Below, piece by piece: positions 35,555-44,187 of a stretch of 64,000 nt of DNA. How positions within the stretch are numbered: position 1 is the stretch's first letter; every line of letters begins with the position of its first letter. Under the pieces are notes generated by a model, which saw only the letters and a program-made list of their open reading frames with translations, was not told the DNA's origin and did not search any database. This DNA is from GWF2-38-10 sp964527595. Lineage in GTDB: Bacteria > Babelota > Babeliae > Babelales > RVW-14. The DNA is taken from positions 1 to 64,000 of the forward strand of contig CAZGPI010000004.1 of NCBI GenBank assembly GCA_964527595.1, written 5' to 3'. A program made the translations under genes and the position numbers.

Positions 35555-36157
35555 TTATGCCCCCGTAGCCAAATAGGCCAACGCCGAACGAATAAGTTGA
35601 TCAAGCGAACAATTTTGCCCCTGATGTTTTGCCGCCAAATAGGTCATTGTTTTACCAATTTCTGGTTTGGAATAATTGAGCGACGTCAAAACTTCACTTA
35701 CATTATGCCATTCGACAAAGCTTTGTTGCTCTTCAGCGGTCACATCGCCAGACGCAAGCAACTTGGTCACCTTATGCTTCAGCTCAACAATTAATTGTTC
35801 CGCTTTTTTTGGTCCAATTCCATTGAGTGAGCTCAGCCCTTTTTCGTTTTGGGCACTAATCAGCTTAAGAAATGCGCCCGCGCTTACTTGCGTTAAAATG
35901 TTTAATGCAATTGATGGACCAATTTTTGGACAATCAATGATCATCAAAAAAACAGATCGTTCCAATTCGCTTGAAAAGCCTAAAAGGCTAAAACCATGTT
36001 CTTGATTCCAATGAAGGTACGTGTAAAGCTCAACCGATTGATCCTGAACATATCCGGATGCTTTGGGCACCAAAACCGACAACCCAAGCCCACCGATCAA
36101 AACGGTTATCGATTTCTCACGAACATTTTTTATCACCCCAGCAAGATAGTCTATCAT
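35555..36157 (-). CDS. ruvA: Holliday junction branch migration protein RuvA
   Basis: The 200-residue protein has the OB-fold start MIDYLAGVIKNVREKSITV, the tandem helix-hairpin-helix region (LMIIDCPKIGPSIALNIL and LNGIGPKKAEQLIVELK) and a C-terminal RuvB-binding three-helix domain. It recognises four-way junctions for the RuvB motor. No ruvB or ruvC is in the window. An AAGGG lies upstream of the ATG. Confidence 0.93.
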   Translation of the reverse strand: MIDYLAGVIKNVREKSITVLIGGLGLSVLVPKASGYVQDQSVELYTYLHWNQEHGFSLLGFSSELERSVFLMIIDCPKIGPSIALNILTQVSAGAFLKLISAQNEKGLSSLNGIGPKKAEQLIVELKHKVTKLLASGDVTAEEQQSFVEWHNVSEVLTSLNYSKPEIGKTMTYLAAKHQGQNCSLDQLIRSALAYLATGA

Positions 36158-36181
36158 TATGGCGACCCTTAGTTTCTTATT

Positions 36182-36754
36182 TTATAACCGTGGTAATGTT
36201 ACGCCAACTTGATTCATATATTTACCCTTGCGATCGGCATATGAAACTTCACACTCCTCATTGGCCTGAAAAAAAATAACTTGGGCTATCCCTTCATTAG
36301 CGTAAATTTTTGCTGGCAACGGCGTTGTATTTGAAATTTCAATGGTAACATAACCTTCCCATTCTGGTTCAAAAGGCGTCACATTGACGATAATGCCGCA
36401 ACGAGCATAGGTTGATTTACCAAGACAAATCGTCAAAATATTGCGCGGTATACGAAAATATTCAATACTTCGCGCTAACGCAAACGAGTTTGGAGGAATA
36501 ACGCAGACGTCGCCCTTGCGTTCTATAAACGCATCATCTTTAAACTCTTTTGGATCAATAATAGAATTGTATACGTTGGTAAAAATCTTGAACTCATCGG
36601 CCACGCGTAAATCGTAACCATAACTCGATACACCAAAACTAATAGCCTTAACACCCGAAGCAGCAACTTGTCTCGTTTGCGCTTCAACAAATGGTTCTAT
36701 CATTTTGTGGCTTAATGCCATATTACGAATCCAGTGATCTGCTTTGATACTCAT
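36182..36754 (-). CDS. dcd: dCTP deaminase
   Basis: The 190-residue trimeric enzyme converts dCTP to dUTP, the route to dUMP. Signatures include SFGVSSYGYDLRV, PPNSFALARSIEYF, LGKSTYARCGIIVNVTPFEP and EWEGYVTIEISNTTPLPAKIY with catalytic Glu. A strong AAGGAG site precedes it. thyX lies 15 nt upstream on the same strand, so the pair forms a dTMP-supply operon. Some relatives are bifunctional dCTP deaminase/dUTPases; this cannot be told here. Confidence 0.95.
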   Translation of the reverse strand: MSIKADHWIRNMALSHKMIEPFVEAQTRQVAASGVKAISFGVSSYGYDLRVADEFKIFTNVYNSIIDPKEFKDDAFIERKGDVCVIPPNSFALARSIEYFRIPRNILTICLGKSTYARCGIIVNVTPFEPEWEGYVTIEISNTTPLPAKIYANEGIAQVIFFQANEECEVSYADRKGKYMNQVGVTLPRL

Positions 36755-36769
36755 TGTAACTCCTTAATT

Positions 36770-37495
36770 TTAAATTTTCCCTGCTTCCAATAAAGCCTTC
36801 CAACTTACTGGAAAAAACTGCTCAATTTGTTGCGAAACAAGTTGCGCATAATCACGAATCTCTTTTTGTGCCGAGGCATCAAGCCTCAATCCCGCAAGCC
36901 GCGCATAACCGCCAAGGCTCGCCGTCTCAATAAACTCGGTATACATAGATTGTGGTAATATCGTACGAGCTTGCTCTGGGCAAACATTTTGCTCAAGAAG
37001 CTCATTGTATAAATCAAGTGCGCCTTGCGTATGAACTCGCATCTTTTCAACAAGATCGATATTGTTGTCTATAATCTCACTACTGGAACCTTGCTTGATA
37101 TTTTTTTCACGCTTACGCAATAACGATGGAATAAAAAAGTCTGGTGCATCGGACACATAACGACGAGACACTTCATTTCGCGTAAAACCAACGGTGCAGC
37201 GCCACCATTCACGAGCAATAAAAATAGGCATCTTTATGCGAAATCTTAGTTGCGGATGAAAAAACGGAGCGCTATGATTATGCTTTGCTAAATACGTAAC
37301 CAGCGCCTTATCACGCTCAAAAAGTTCGTAGGTCGGTTGCTCAAGATCACCAACCGCTTCAAAAACAGACTCCTTGTTAAACGAAACACGAGCCGCATTA
37401 ACCACGGTTAAATCACTGCCAAAAACTTCTAACAACTCAACAAATCCAAGCCCATCTTCGATAAAAAGCTTTTTTTGAGTTCCTGCAGTTTGCAT
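36770..37495 (-). CDS. thyX: Flavin-dependent thymidylate synthase
   Basis: The 241-residue enzyme methylates dUMP using methylene-tetrahydrofolate and FAD. The region AREWWRCTVGFTRNEVSRRY (about residues 94-113) corresponds to the ThyX signature; the usual RHR is RCT here, with one more residue before NE, while NEVSRRY is kept. HNHSAPFFHP corresponds to the conserved H-x-S-P-F-x-H segment. The operon with dcd supports the assignment. A GGGGAAG site precedes the ATG. Confidence 0.9.
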   Translation of the reverse strand: MQTAGTQKKLFIEDGLGFVELLEVFGSDLTVVNAARVSFNKESVFEAVGDLEQPTYELFERDKALVTYLAKHNHSAPFFHPQLRFRIKMPIFIAREWWRCTVGFTRNEVSRRYVSDAPDFFIPSLLRKREKNIKQGSSSEIIDNNIDLVEKMRVHTQGALDLYNELLEQNVCPEQARTILPQSMYTEFIETASLGGYARLAGLRLDASAQKEIRDYAQLVSQQIEQFFPVSWKALLEAGKI

Positions 37496-37698
37496 AATTC
37501 TTCCCCTAACAAAAATTCATTAACCATTTTTTCAAGTTTGAAAAATTTTGCTCGGTTTAGCAAGCAATACCCAAATTCGCATAGCATAACTCAAAAACAA
37601 TTCAAAGTTCTTAAGATATGATACAATCTTTTATCGTCGATGTTTTATATCTTTTTCGTAAAAATAAAGATTAAAAAATCAAGAAAGTTGCTGTAGTT

Positions 37699-38862
37699 AT
37701 GAAGATTTTAATTTCTTTGATATTTTGCTTCTGTTCTTTTTGTCCTTGCGCCGCATGGCGTGAAATGGTTGTTAAAACAACCGTTGCCGATTTATGTACT
37801 CTCAACGAAAAAACAAATAAGCCTCGTGTCTTTTCGCTTGAAGATTTACAAGGGCGCCACAAAAAAAATCCGGCCATTTACAAAAACCAACCCTCAATAT
37901 TTAGCAAAGACAACCCATACCTGATCACACAGTTGCTTTTTGGAGAACGCGTTTTGGTCGAACCCTGGAACGCCGATTGGTACAAAGTTCAGGCCCCAGA
38001 ACAAAAGGTTTTTCATGAATCCACATGGGAACCATGTTCAGGATTTGTTCGCACAGATTTTTTGGCTGAATATCAGGCCGCTCACACAACATGTTTGACT
38101 GTTGCAAAGCCTTGGTCTCTGTTATATAAAAAAGAAAAAAAATTAAGAAGTGTTATCAAAACATTGTCACTTGGAACTTGCCTTGATGGCATAGAAAAAA
38201 AGGGTAGCTGGTGGATTGTTGAAACGCCACTCGGCCAAGGCGTTATTGCCGAGGCAGATGTTATGGAACCATCTGATGGAAAAGATATAGCGAGTCTCCG
38301 AACCGCTGTTATAAATACGGCAAAATTATTTTTAGGTGGGCCCTACATTTGGGGCGGTGGGAGCGCATGGAAGGAACATACTATGCGTCAACCAAGTGGA
38401 TTGAAAGATCAAATAACTGGCGTTGATTGCTCCGCTTTAGTGAGGCTTGCATTTAAAGTTCATGGCTTATTGGTCACGCGCAATTCTCATAGCCAATGGT
38501 TATCAACAGCACCCGTTGCAACCGGAGATCTTTTATTGCCTGGCGATTTGATTTTTTTTGCTGATGCCAAGCAAAAACCATTGCACATTAATCATGTGAT
38601 AATGTACACAGGAAAGGATGAACAAGAAAATGATATCGTCTTAGAAAGCAACGGAAAAATGAATCCATTCGGCGTAAGAATGGTAGCCACCAAAGAATGT
38701 AAACGCTTTGAAAATAAACAACTAAGCGAATTGCGCAATGAACAAAAAACTCGCTGGTTTTTAGAGGGTAAAGAAATTCATGAGGTTATGTATTTTGGCT
38801 CACTTTTTACACCAGAAAAAATTGCAGAATTGCGTCAAGATTTTTTGCGCGTCAGAAAATAA
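37699..38862 (+). CDS. Secreted NlpC/P60 cysteine hydrolase with SH3-like domains
   Basis: The 387-residue protein has a cysteine-containing signal peptide (MKILISLIFCFCSFCPCAA), two SH3-like regions (about 70-125 and 135-190), and a C-terminal NlpC/P60 domain. The catalytic Cys is in GVDCSALVRLAF (C244), PGDLIFF follows, and the histidine is in HINHVIMYTG (H299). Such enzymes cleave peptide bonds in peptidoglycan stem peptides. It may remodel the cell wall or act on a host's or competitor's wall. It ends 3 nt before the convergent UDG gene. Confidence 0.92.
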   Translation: MKILISLIFCFCSFCPCAAWREMVVKTTVADLCTLNEKTNKPRVFSLEDLQGRHKKNPAIYKNQPSIFSKDNPYLITQLLFGERVLVEPWNADWYKVQAPEQKVFHESTWEPCSGFVRTDFLAEYQAAHTTCLTVAKPWSLLYKKEKKLRSVIKTLSLGTCLDGIEKKGSWWIVETPLGQGVIAEADVMEPSDGKDIASLRTAVINTAKLFLGGPYIWGGGSAWKEHTMRQPSGLKDQITGVDCSALVRLAFKVHGLLVTRNSHSQWLSTAPVATGDLLLPGDLIFFADAKQKPLHINHVIMYTGKDEQENDIVLESNGKMNPFGVRMVATKECKRFENKQLSELRNEQKTRWFLEGKEIHEVMYFGSLFTPEKIAELRQDFLRVRK

Positions 38863-38865
38863 AAT

Positions 38866-39585
38866 CTATTCTTTTATCTTTTCCATAATTTGCTTCATAT
38901 CTTCCCAGACTATTTTTTTAGCATCTGGATTTCTTAAAAGATAAGCAGGGTGATAAGTCGGCATAGTTGGAATACCATGAAATTCGACAAACTTTCCACG
39001 CATGTTAGTTATTTTTGCTTCATTGCCAAACAATGCTTGCAAGGACGTAGCACCTAACAAACAAATGATTTTTGGTTTGATGATCTCAATTTCTTTAAAC
39101 AAAATTAACTTAGTACATGTATCAATTTCTACAGCGAGAGGAACTCGGTTGCTTGGTGGACGACATTTAACAACGTTGGATATATAGACATCTTCGCGCG
39201 TTAACTCCATCGCCTGAATTATCTTAGTTAATAATTGTCCGGCTCTTCCAATAAATGGTCGGCCCTTTTCATCTTCATCTCGCCCTGGCCCTTCGCCAAC
39301 AAACATAAGTTGTGCGAAAATATTGCCCTCGCCAAAAACAACCTGTTTTCGCCCTTGGGTTGCAAGCGGGCAAGCTTGACAGCCCTTGCAAGTTGTTTTA
39401 ATGAGGTCGAGTTGCTCTTGTCTTTTTGGATCTTGCGGTGTATTTGGTTGGGAGATATTTTTTTTTGCCGCCGCCTTTGGATTTTCTTGCTGGTCGTTAT
39501 ATACAAAGCCATTTGGCTGATTTTTTAGAAATTGTAAATAAGCAAAAAGATTATTTTTGGGGCAACAACTATCGTAAGAACTCAC
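38866..39585 (-). CDS. Family 4 uracil-DNA glycosylase (Fe-S)
   Basis: The protein removes uracil from DNA. Signatures are the Fe-S cysteines CKGCQACPL and later NVVKCRPP, GEGPGRDEDEKGRPFIGRAG (active-site motif), and TYHPAYLLRN. The frame extends to ATG 39624, but that start lies inside the terminator hairpin of the upstream gene. GTG 39585, with AAAGGA 6 nt upstream, is preferred and gives 239 residues. The N-terminal 55 residues are a variable Gln/Asn/Lys-rich linker. Confidence 0.92.
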   Translation of the reverse strand: MSSYDSCCPKNNLFAYLQFLKNQPNGFVYNDQQENPKAAAKKNISQPNTPQDPKRQEQLDLIKTTCKGCQACPLATQGRKQVVFGEGNIFAQLMFVGEGPGRDEDEKGRPFIGRAGQLLTKIIQAMELTREDVYISNVVKCRPPSNRVPLAVEIDTCTKLILFKEIEIIKPKIICLLGATSLQALFGNEAKITNMRGKFVEFHGIPTMPTYHPAYLLRNPDAKKIVWEDMKQIMEKIKE

Positions 39586-39607
39586 AGCAATCCTTTGTCT
39601 AAAATAA

Positions 39608-39647
39608 TTAAGGCAACAACGCATAAAGTATACTGTTGTTGCCTTAA
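39608..39647 (-). terminator. Terminator of the third C11 peptidase (minus strand)
   Basis: A 13-bp perfect stem TTAAGGCAACAAC/GTTGTTGCCTTAA with a 14-nt loop lies 25 nt after the stop of the peptidase gene. It is followed on the minus strand by TTATTTT. Confidence 0.8.
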
Positions 39648-39671
39648 TTTGACTATGTCTTTCGACCGTGT

Positions 39672-41144
39672 TTATTTTTTGTGTTTAGCTAAAAACTTCG
39701 GTGCGGTTACTGCTTCAAATCTTGTTTTTAAATACTTTGTCAGAAAGCCAGACCATTTCGTATTTTTATCAAAAACAGTTTTGAGGTATGAAGCATGAAT
39801 GGTGCGAGTTGGAAAGAAAAAGGAAAGTCCAGTCGCTTGATTTAATCCACTTCCTGCAACATTGGCAATAATCATACGCTGCAGAATGGCTATTCCTTGT
39901 TGCGTTTTTTCCTTAAGTGGATTTGTAGCAAATTGCGCCTTGGCCAAAGCTTGATTTAGGCTTGCATAAAAATTACCAAGATCAATATAATCTGGGTCAT
40001 CAAATTCAAGTGTTGATGAAGGGCTCAGACGAATATCCCTAATAATTTTTGTTAAAGCCGCTCCATTTGGAGAAGAAATAAGGTCGGTTAATATTTTTGT
40101 GATTTGTGCAAAATTTTCTTCAAATAGGGTGATTAATTCGGTACTTATTGCCGATTGTGTATAGTCAGCGTGCGTTGGATAATATTGGCTTGCATAGGCT
40201 TGAACAATATGTTTTGCAAAAATATCGGGGGATAATGTCCCATTTGCTAATGGCGCAAGAACCATTGAATAATCATAGCCTTCGCCCGGCTCTACTTCTT
40301 GCGAACCAACCATATAGTTTACTGAATTTTTGACCTGTGAACCAATTTCAACCATTTCCATCATGCATGCGTCCATACAGAGGATGTCGAGCTTTTTACC
40401 ATTAAGCAATTCCTTGCTGATACGGTCAAGAACAATTTGAAGATCTTGATTAGTTAAGTAGGTTTGAAAGGTATCGTTAAAAGCTATTCCACGATCGTTA
40501 TAGATTGGCTGAGGATAAGACAAGCTTGCATGCAATCGAGACAGTCTGCGATTGAGTTCATTTAATCCCGTTTTTTTATTGAGTGAAAACATTTCATTGC
40601 GACGAATTAAAAAGTGTTTACCCCAGATACTTGGATCTTTTATTCCTGAGCCATGATTCCAGAGAACAAGGCAATGGTGGTTAGCTGGATAATTTTGCAG
40701 AGTCCATAAAATAAAGTTGTACAAACTAGATTGTGTACCACTAACACAACCAGAATTATTGCTATCATGAAATACAGGAGTAGCCGTTCCTTTTTGAAGG
40801 TAATAACGCGTCATTTCTTTAGCGCCAAGTTCATCGAGTTGAATGATGAGGTTCATGGTATTTGATGAGCCAATTTTTAACATTTGTTGAATATTTTTGA
40901 TGGCAAATTGATGAAGATTATTGTTGGCAGCAAAATACACCATAAAATTCCAGTCTTTACGTGCTCGGTGAGGAGCCGGAATAGTCGTTGATAATGGAAT
41001 AAGTTGAGGATCTTTAACAAGTAATTCTGTAATGTTTGGGCTTCGCGTTGATTGTGCTTCTGTTGAAACACCTTGCGCACACCATGCAGTTGAAATAATT
41101 ATCGCAATAGAAAGCGACGCAATTCTTGCAAAAATCTTCTTCAT
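39672..41144 (-). CDS. Secreted clostripain-family (C11) cysteine peptidase, copy 3
   Basis: AAGGAG upstream of ATG 41144 selects a 490-residue product with a signal peptide (MKKIFARIASLSIAIIISTAWC). It has KDWNFMVYFAANNNL, the catalytic His in LVLWNHGSG (H164), and the catalytic Cys in CMDACMMEMVE (C260), then GSQEVEPGEGYD. The insert between the motifs is longer than in copies 1 and 2. The third secreted C11 peptidase in 35 kb shows that the family is expanded here. Confidence 0.9.
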   Translation of the reverse strand: MKKIFARIASLSIAIIISTAWCAQGVSTEAQSTRSPNITELLVKDPQLIPLSTTIPAPHRARKDWNFMVYFAANNNLHQFAIKNIQQMLKIGSSNTMNLIIQLDELGAKEMTRYYLQKGTATPVFHDSNNSGCVSGTQSSLYNFILWTLQNYPANHHCLVLWNHGSGIKDPSIWGKHFLIRRNEMFSLNKKTGLNELNRRLSRLHASLSYPQPIYNDRGIAFNDTFQTYLTNQDLQIVLDRISKELLNGKKLDILCMDACMMEMVEIGSQVKNSVNYMVGSQEVEPGEGYDYSMVLAPLANGTLSPDIFAKHIVQAYASQYYPTHADYTQSAISTELITLFEENFAQITKILTDLISSPNGAALTKIIRDIRLSPSSTLEFDDPDYIDLGNFYASLNQALAKAQFATNPLKEKTQQGIAILQRMIIANVAGSGLNQATGLSFFFPTRTIHASYLKTVFDKNTKWSGFLTKYLKTRFEAVTAPKFLAKHKK

Positions 41145-41236
41145 AAAAAGGCTCCTTGATTGGGCGACGGCTAAAAGATAAAACACCAGATCGCACCATA
41201 ACAAGAGCCAACGCCTTTTCGCAAGTAATTGAAAAT

Positions 41237-42403
41237 TTATTTCTTACCCAAAGAGCTCGCGTGCTCTACGTTTCTTAGTGAATAGAGCGACAACCAACCC
41301 AAGGCAAAGGTTAGGCCAAAGGTAAGCTGAAAATCGAGAAAAAAAAGCTGCATTGGGTTAAATAAAAGCATGAGCAAGCAGATAATCGTTAACGTATGAA
41401 AAAAGTGCACATTAAGGTTGAATAGCCGCCCTGTTTCGGCAAGTAAAAATGAATAATATGCTCGAATAAATGGCGTACTCGCCCAACTTAACATCCCATA
41501 GGTTCCACAGATTAGAAGCAAAAGTACACGCTTAATGATTATATGAACGGGTAAAAAACTTAAGATCGACTTCCAAATAAAAATAAACAAAATAATATGC
41601 AGTCCTGCACGAGCAAGATAATGCGAAAGCCCCCAAAAATTAAATACGCGACGAAGTTGGTCGGTACTATCAGGATCCTTTTTACCGAGAAAAATGAGCG
41701 AGAAATAACTTGCCGTACGCGGGGAAAGTTGCGCTACAACGTTTTGAAATGTTGTATTGCGAATTGACCACCATAATCGCTTAAAGGTCCAAGTAGGGTG
41801 ATCAACCATCTCAATTGCTCGGCAACTAAAAAGAAAAATACTCGAAAGAAAACCTTCCTTAATAAGATAGTCTCCGTACCCTGGATTGCCTGATAATGTC
41901 TGATGTTGTGGCGGTTTAATGACGATATTTTTTATTAAAATAGTGTCGCCAACATGGAAGGGTGTAGTATGTTTTACAAAACATTGTAAGTTGAAGGCAA
42001 GTGGTTTCCATTGATTATCCAATTGAATCTGACTAACAGCAAGATCAAGCCGTTCATCTTGCTTCCACCGAGGCTTACTTGTAGATTGGACGTGTTTATC
42101 GGTAATGGTAGCCATAACAGATAGGTCTTGATTACTTACCTGAGCAAGTAATTGATCGGTGCGTTTGTATTGCAGATGCAAAACCAATACACCTGTACAC
42201 ATAAAAATTACGTTAAGTGCGATCAAGCTCATTATACGCCATGATGCAAACCAAAGACGCAAGAACCCCAAGACACAACAAAACAGACAAAGTCCCACAG
42301 CAAAATAGGTGGTAGCACCAGACGCAATTGATCGCAGATAGATGCCAACAAGAAGGCTAACAAGAGGAAAAAGAAATGGTGATAAAGTACTAGTTCTTTT
42401 CAT
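41237..42403 (-). CDS. Truncated ComEC/Rec2-like membrane protein
   Basis: ATG 42403 gives 388 residues. N-terminal membrane helices and a DUF4131-like OB region (GNPGYGDYLIKEGF) are followed by the start of the Competence domain: GLSHYLARAGLHI, FIRAYYSFLLAETGRLF, and NPMQLFFLDFQLTFGL. Full ComEC proteins run to about 700-800 residues, with more helices and a metallo-beta-lactamase domain. Here the frame stops soon after the FQLTF segment and no remainder is seen downstream. It may be a decayed or minimal DNA-uptake channel. It overlaps the end of yajC by 14 nt. Confidence 0.8.
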   Translation of the reverse strand: MKRTSTLSPFLFPLVSLLVGIYLRSIASGATTYFAVGLCLFCCVLGFLRLWFASWRIMSLIALNVIFMCTGVLVLHLQYKRTDQLLAQVSNQDLSVMATITDKHVQSTSKPRWKQDERLDLAVSQIQLDNQWKPLAFNLQCFVKHTTPFHVGDTILIKNIVIKPPQHQTLSGNPGYGDYLIKEGFLSSIFLFSCRAIEMVDHPTWTFKRLWWSIRNTTFQNVVAQLSPRTASYFSLIFLGKKDPDSTDQLRRVFNFWGLSHYLARAGLHIILFIFIWKSILSFLPVHIIIKRVLLLLICGTYGMLSWASTPFIRAYYSFLLAETGRLFNLNVHFFHTLTIICLLMLLFNPMQLFFLDFQLTFGLTFALGWLSLYSLRNVEHASSLGKK

Positions 42404-42725
42404 GAATGATCGCCGTAATCGTCTGCTTAAGAACCTCAACCTTTTGTCCCGTTGCAAGTTCAATGATTACCGAGTTGTTAGTTACAAAAACAACAAGCCC
42501 TTGAAGGTTGTTTACTGTTTTTGCTATAACTCCAGGACGAAGGTGTTCGCCAACAAGAATATTGCGCCGACGCTGATCACGTTGCGGTTGTATAATAAGT
42601 AGATAAAAACCGGAACCAAGCCCAACGAAAGGAATAAGAATTCGTGCCGCTTGAACCAACGTCTCGGGCGACAATAAATAGTTTATAGCTGAATATAGAT
42701 CGCTAAGCATATTGATTTTTACCAT
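42390..42725 (-). CDS. yajC: Preprotein translocase subunit YajC
   Basis: The protein has one membrane helix (ILIPFVGLGSGFYLLIIQPQ) followed by the YajC tail RDQRRRN...LRPGVIAKTVNNLQGLV, written here in parts. It is an accessory of the SecDF-YajC complex. ATG 42725 gives 111 residues, the usual size; ATG 42710 is an alternative and neither has a strong ribosome binding site. secG is present at 63.2 kb, but secDF is not in the window. Confidence 0.88.
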   Translation of the reverse strand: MVKINMLSDLYSAINYLLSPETLVQAARILIPFVGLGSGFYLLIIQPQRDQRRRNILVGEHLRPGVIAKTVNNLQGLVVFVTNNSVIIELATGQKVEVLKQTITAIIHEKN

Positions 42726-42802
42726 TAAAACAAAATTATCATAATATGTAATACCTGAAAGATATAAGAACAATAACACATTTTTTTAGCATGGGGAATA
42801 CG

Positions 42803-44053
42803 ATGAAGATAACACAAGTACATGGGCGAGAGATTTTGGACTCCCGCGGATTGCCAACAATCGAATGCCATATCGAGCTTGATAGCGGATTATGGGTTTC
42901 TGCCGCCGTTCCATCCGGAGCATCGGTTGGTAAATTTGAGGCGGTTGAGTTGCGTGATTGCGACCCAAAACGCTACCTCGGCAAGGGCGTTCTTAAGGCA
43001 ATAGGCAATCTCGAGCGTATTATTGGCCCTGCTTTGCGCGGTCAAGAAGTTGACGTGGTGAATATTGACACCATATTATGTGAGCTTGATGGTACGCCGC
43101 AAAAATCAAAGCTTGGCGCCAACGCAATATTGGCCGCAAGTATTGCCGTTGCCCGAGCTCAGGCACTTGATAATGGTATTGAGGTATATGATATGCTTGC
43201 ACAACGATATGAATTTACACCATCGATGCCTTATTGCATGTTTAATATCTTTAATGGTGGTGCACACGCAGATAATGGCGTATCGTTTCAGGAATTTATG
43301 ATTATGCCAATTAACCAACCATCATTTGCCGATAGCCTTCAAATCGCCGCAACGATATATCAGTCACTTAAAGATGTGCTCAAAAAAAAGGGCCTAGCAA
43401 CGACCATTGGTGATGAAGGCGGTTTTGCGCCTCGATTGACTGGCGCGCAAAAAAATGGTGAGCTGGTTGTTCTTGATTTGCTTATGCAGGCGGTCGAACG
43501 TGCTGGCTATTCTTATGAGAATGTTGTCTTTGCACTCGATGTGGCGGCATCACAGTTTTACCAAGCAAAAGAGCAACGATATATGGTTGGTGGGCGCCAA
43601 CTTGACCGGCAAGGACTGATTGATGTATATGTTGAACTTTGCGGACAATTCCCCTTATTTTCGATTGAAGATGGTATGGATGAAGAAGATTGGGATGGTT
43701 GGCAGCTCATGACCAAGCAACTCGGCGGCGACTTACAGATAGTTGGTGATGATATATTTGTGACTAATTGTGAACGTATTGAACGCGGTATAGATTTAAA
43801 AGCGGCCAACGCCGTACTGATCAAACCAAACCAAATTGGAACCGTAACCGAAACAATGCTTGCCATTAAGCTCGCTAAAGACGCTGGTTTTAAAACCGTT
43901 GTCTCCCATCGCTCAGGCGAGACAAATGATCCCTTCATTGCCGACCTCGTGGTGGCAACAGGAGCCGGCCAATTTAAGGCGGGCGCTCCGGTACGCGGCG
44001 AAAGGGTAGCAAAATATAATCGATTGCTAGAAATAGAAGCGTTATTGGTGTAG
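42803..44053 (+). CDS. eno: Enolase
   Basis: Enolase converts 2-phosphoglycerate to phosphoenolpyruvate. The 416-residue sequence (from ATG 42803 after GGGGA; ATG 42791 is an alternative) has HGREILDSRGLPTIE, AAVPSGASVGKFEAVELRD, NIFNGGAHADNGVSFQEFM, IGDEGGFAPRL, FSIEDGMDEEDWDGW, IKPNQIGTVTET and SHRSGETNDPFIADL. All metal and catalytic motifs look intact. It is divergent from yajC with a gap of under 80 nt. Confidence 0.97.
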   Translation: MKITQVHGREILDSRGLPTIECHIELDSGLWVSAAVPSGASVGKFEAVELRDCDPKRYLGKGVLKAIGNLERIIGPALRGQEVDVVNIDTILCELDGTPQKSKLGANAILAASIAVARAQALDNGIEVYDMLAQRYEFTPSMPYCMFNIFNGGAHADNGVSFQEFMIMPINQPSFADSLQIAATIYQSLKDVLKKKGLATTIGDEGGFAPRLTGAQKNGELVVLDLLMQAVERAGYSYENVVFALDVAASQFYQAKEQRYMVGGRQLDRQGLIDVYVELCGQFPLFSIEDGMDEEDWDGWQLMTKQLGGDLQIVGDDIFVTNCERIERGIDLKAANAVLIKPNQIGTVTETMLAIKLAKDAGFKTVVSHRSGETNDPFIADLVVATGAGQFKAGAPVRGERVAKYNRLLEIEALLV

Positions 44054-44090
44054 ATATTGAACCATTACTTACCGCTTCTTTTTTGTTTTA

Positions 44091-44119
44091 TTGACTGTTA
44101 TACCTACTTTTATTAATTT
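44091..44119 (+). promoter_or_regulatory. Possible promoter of the Pro/Met-rich protein gene
   Basis: TTGACT at 44091 and TAATTT at 44114 are 17 nt apart, about 70 nt before the start. The -10 is weak. Confidence 0.35.
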
Positions 44120-44187
44120 TACAACAGATGCTTTCGTGTAGTCGCGTTAATTAGAAATTTTGTCAGATTTTTTAAAAGGAGAGTCTC

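Noticed and set aside
43558..43938. Minus-strand frame of 126 codons opposite eno
   Set aside because: It is the shadow of a highly conserved enolase sequence; the translation is serine/proline-rich with no motif.
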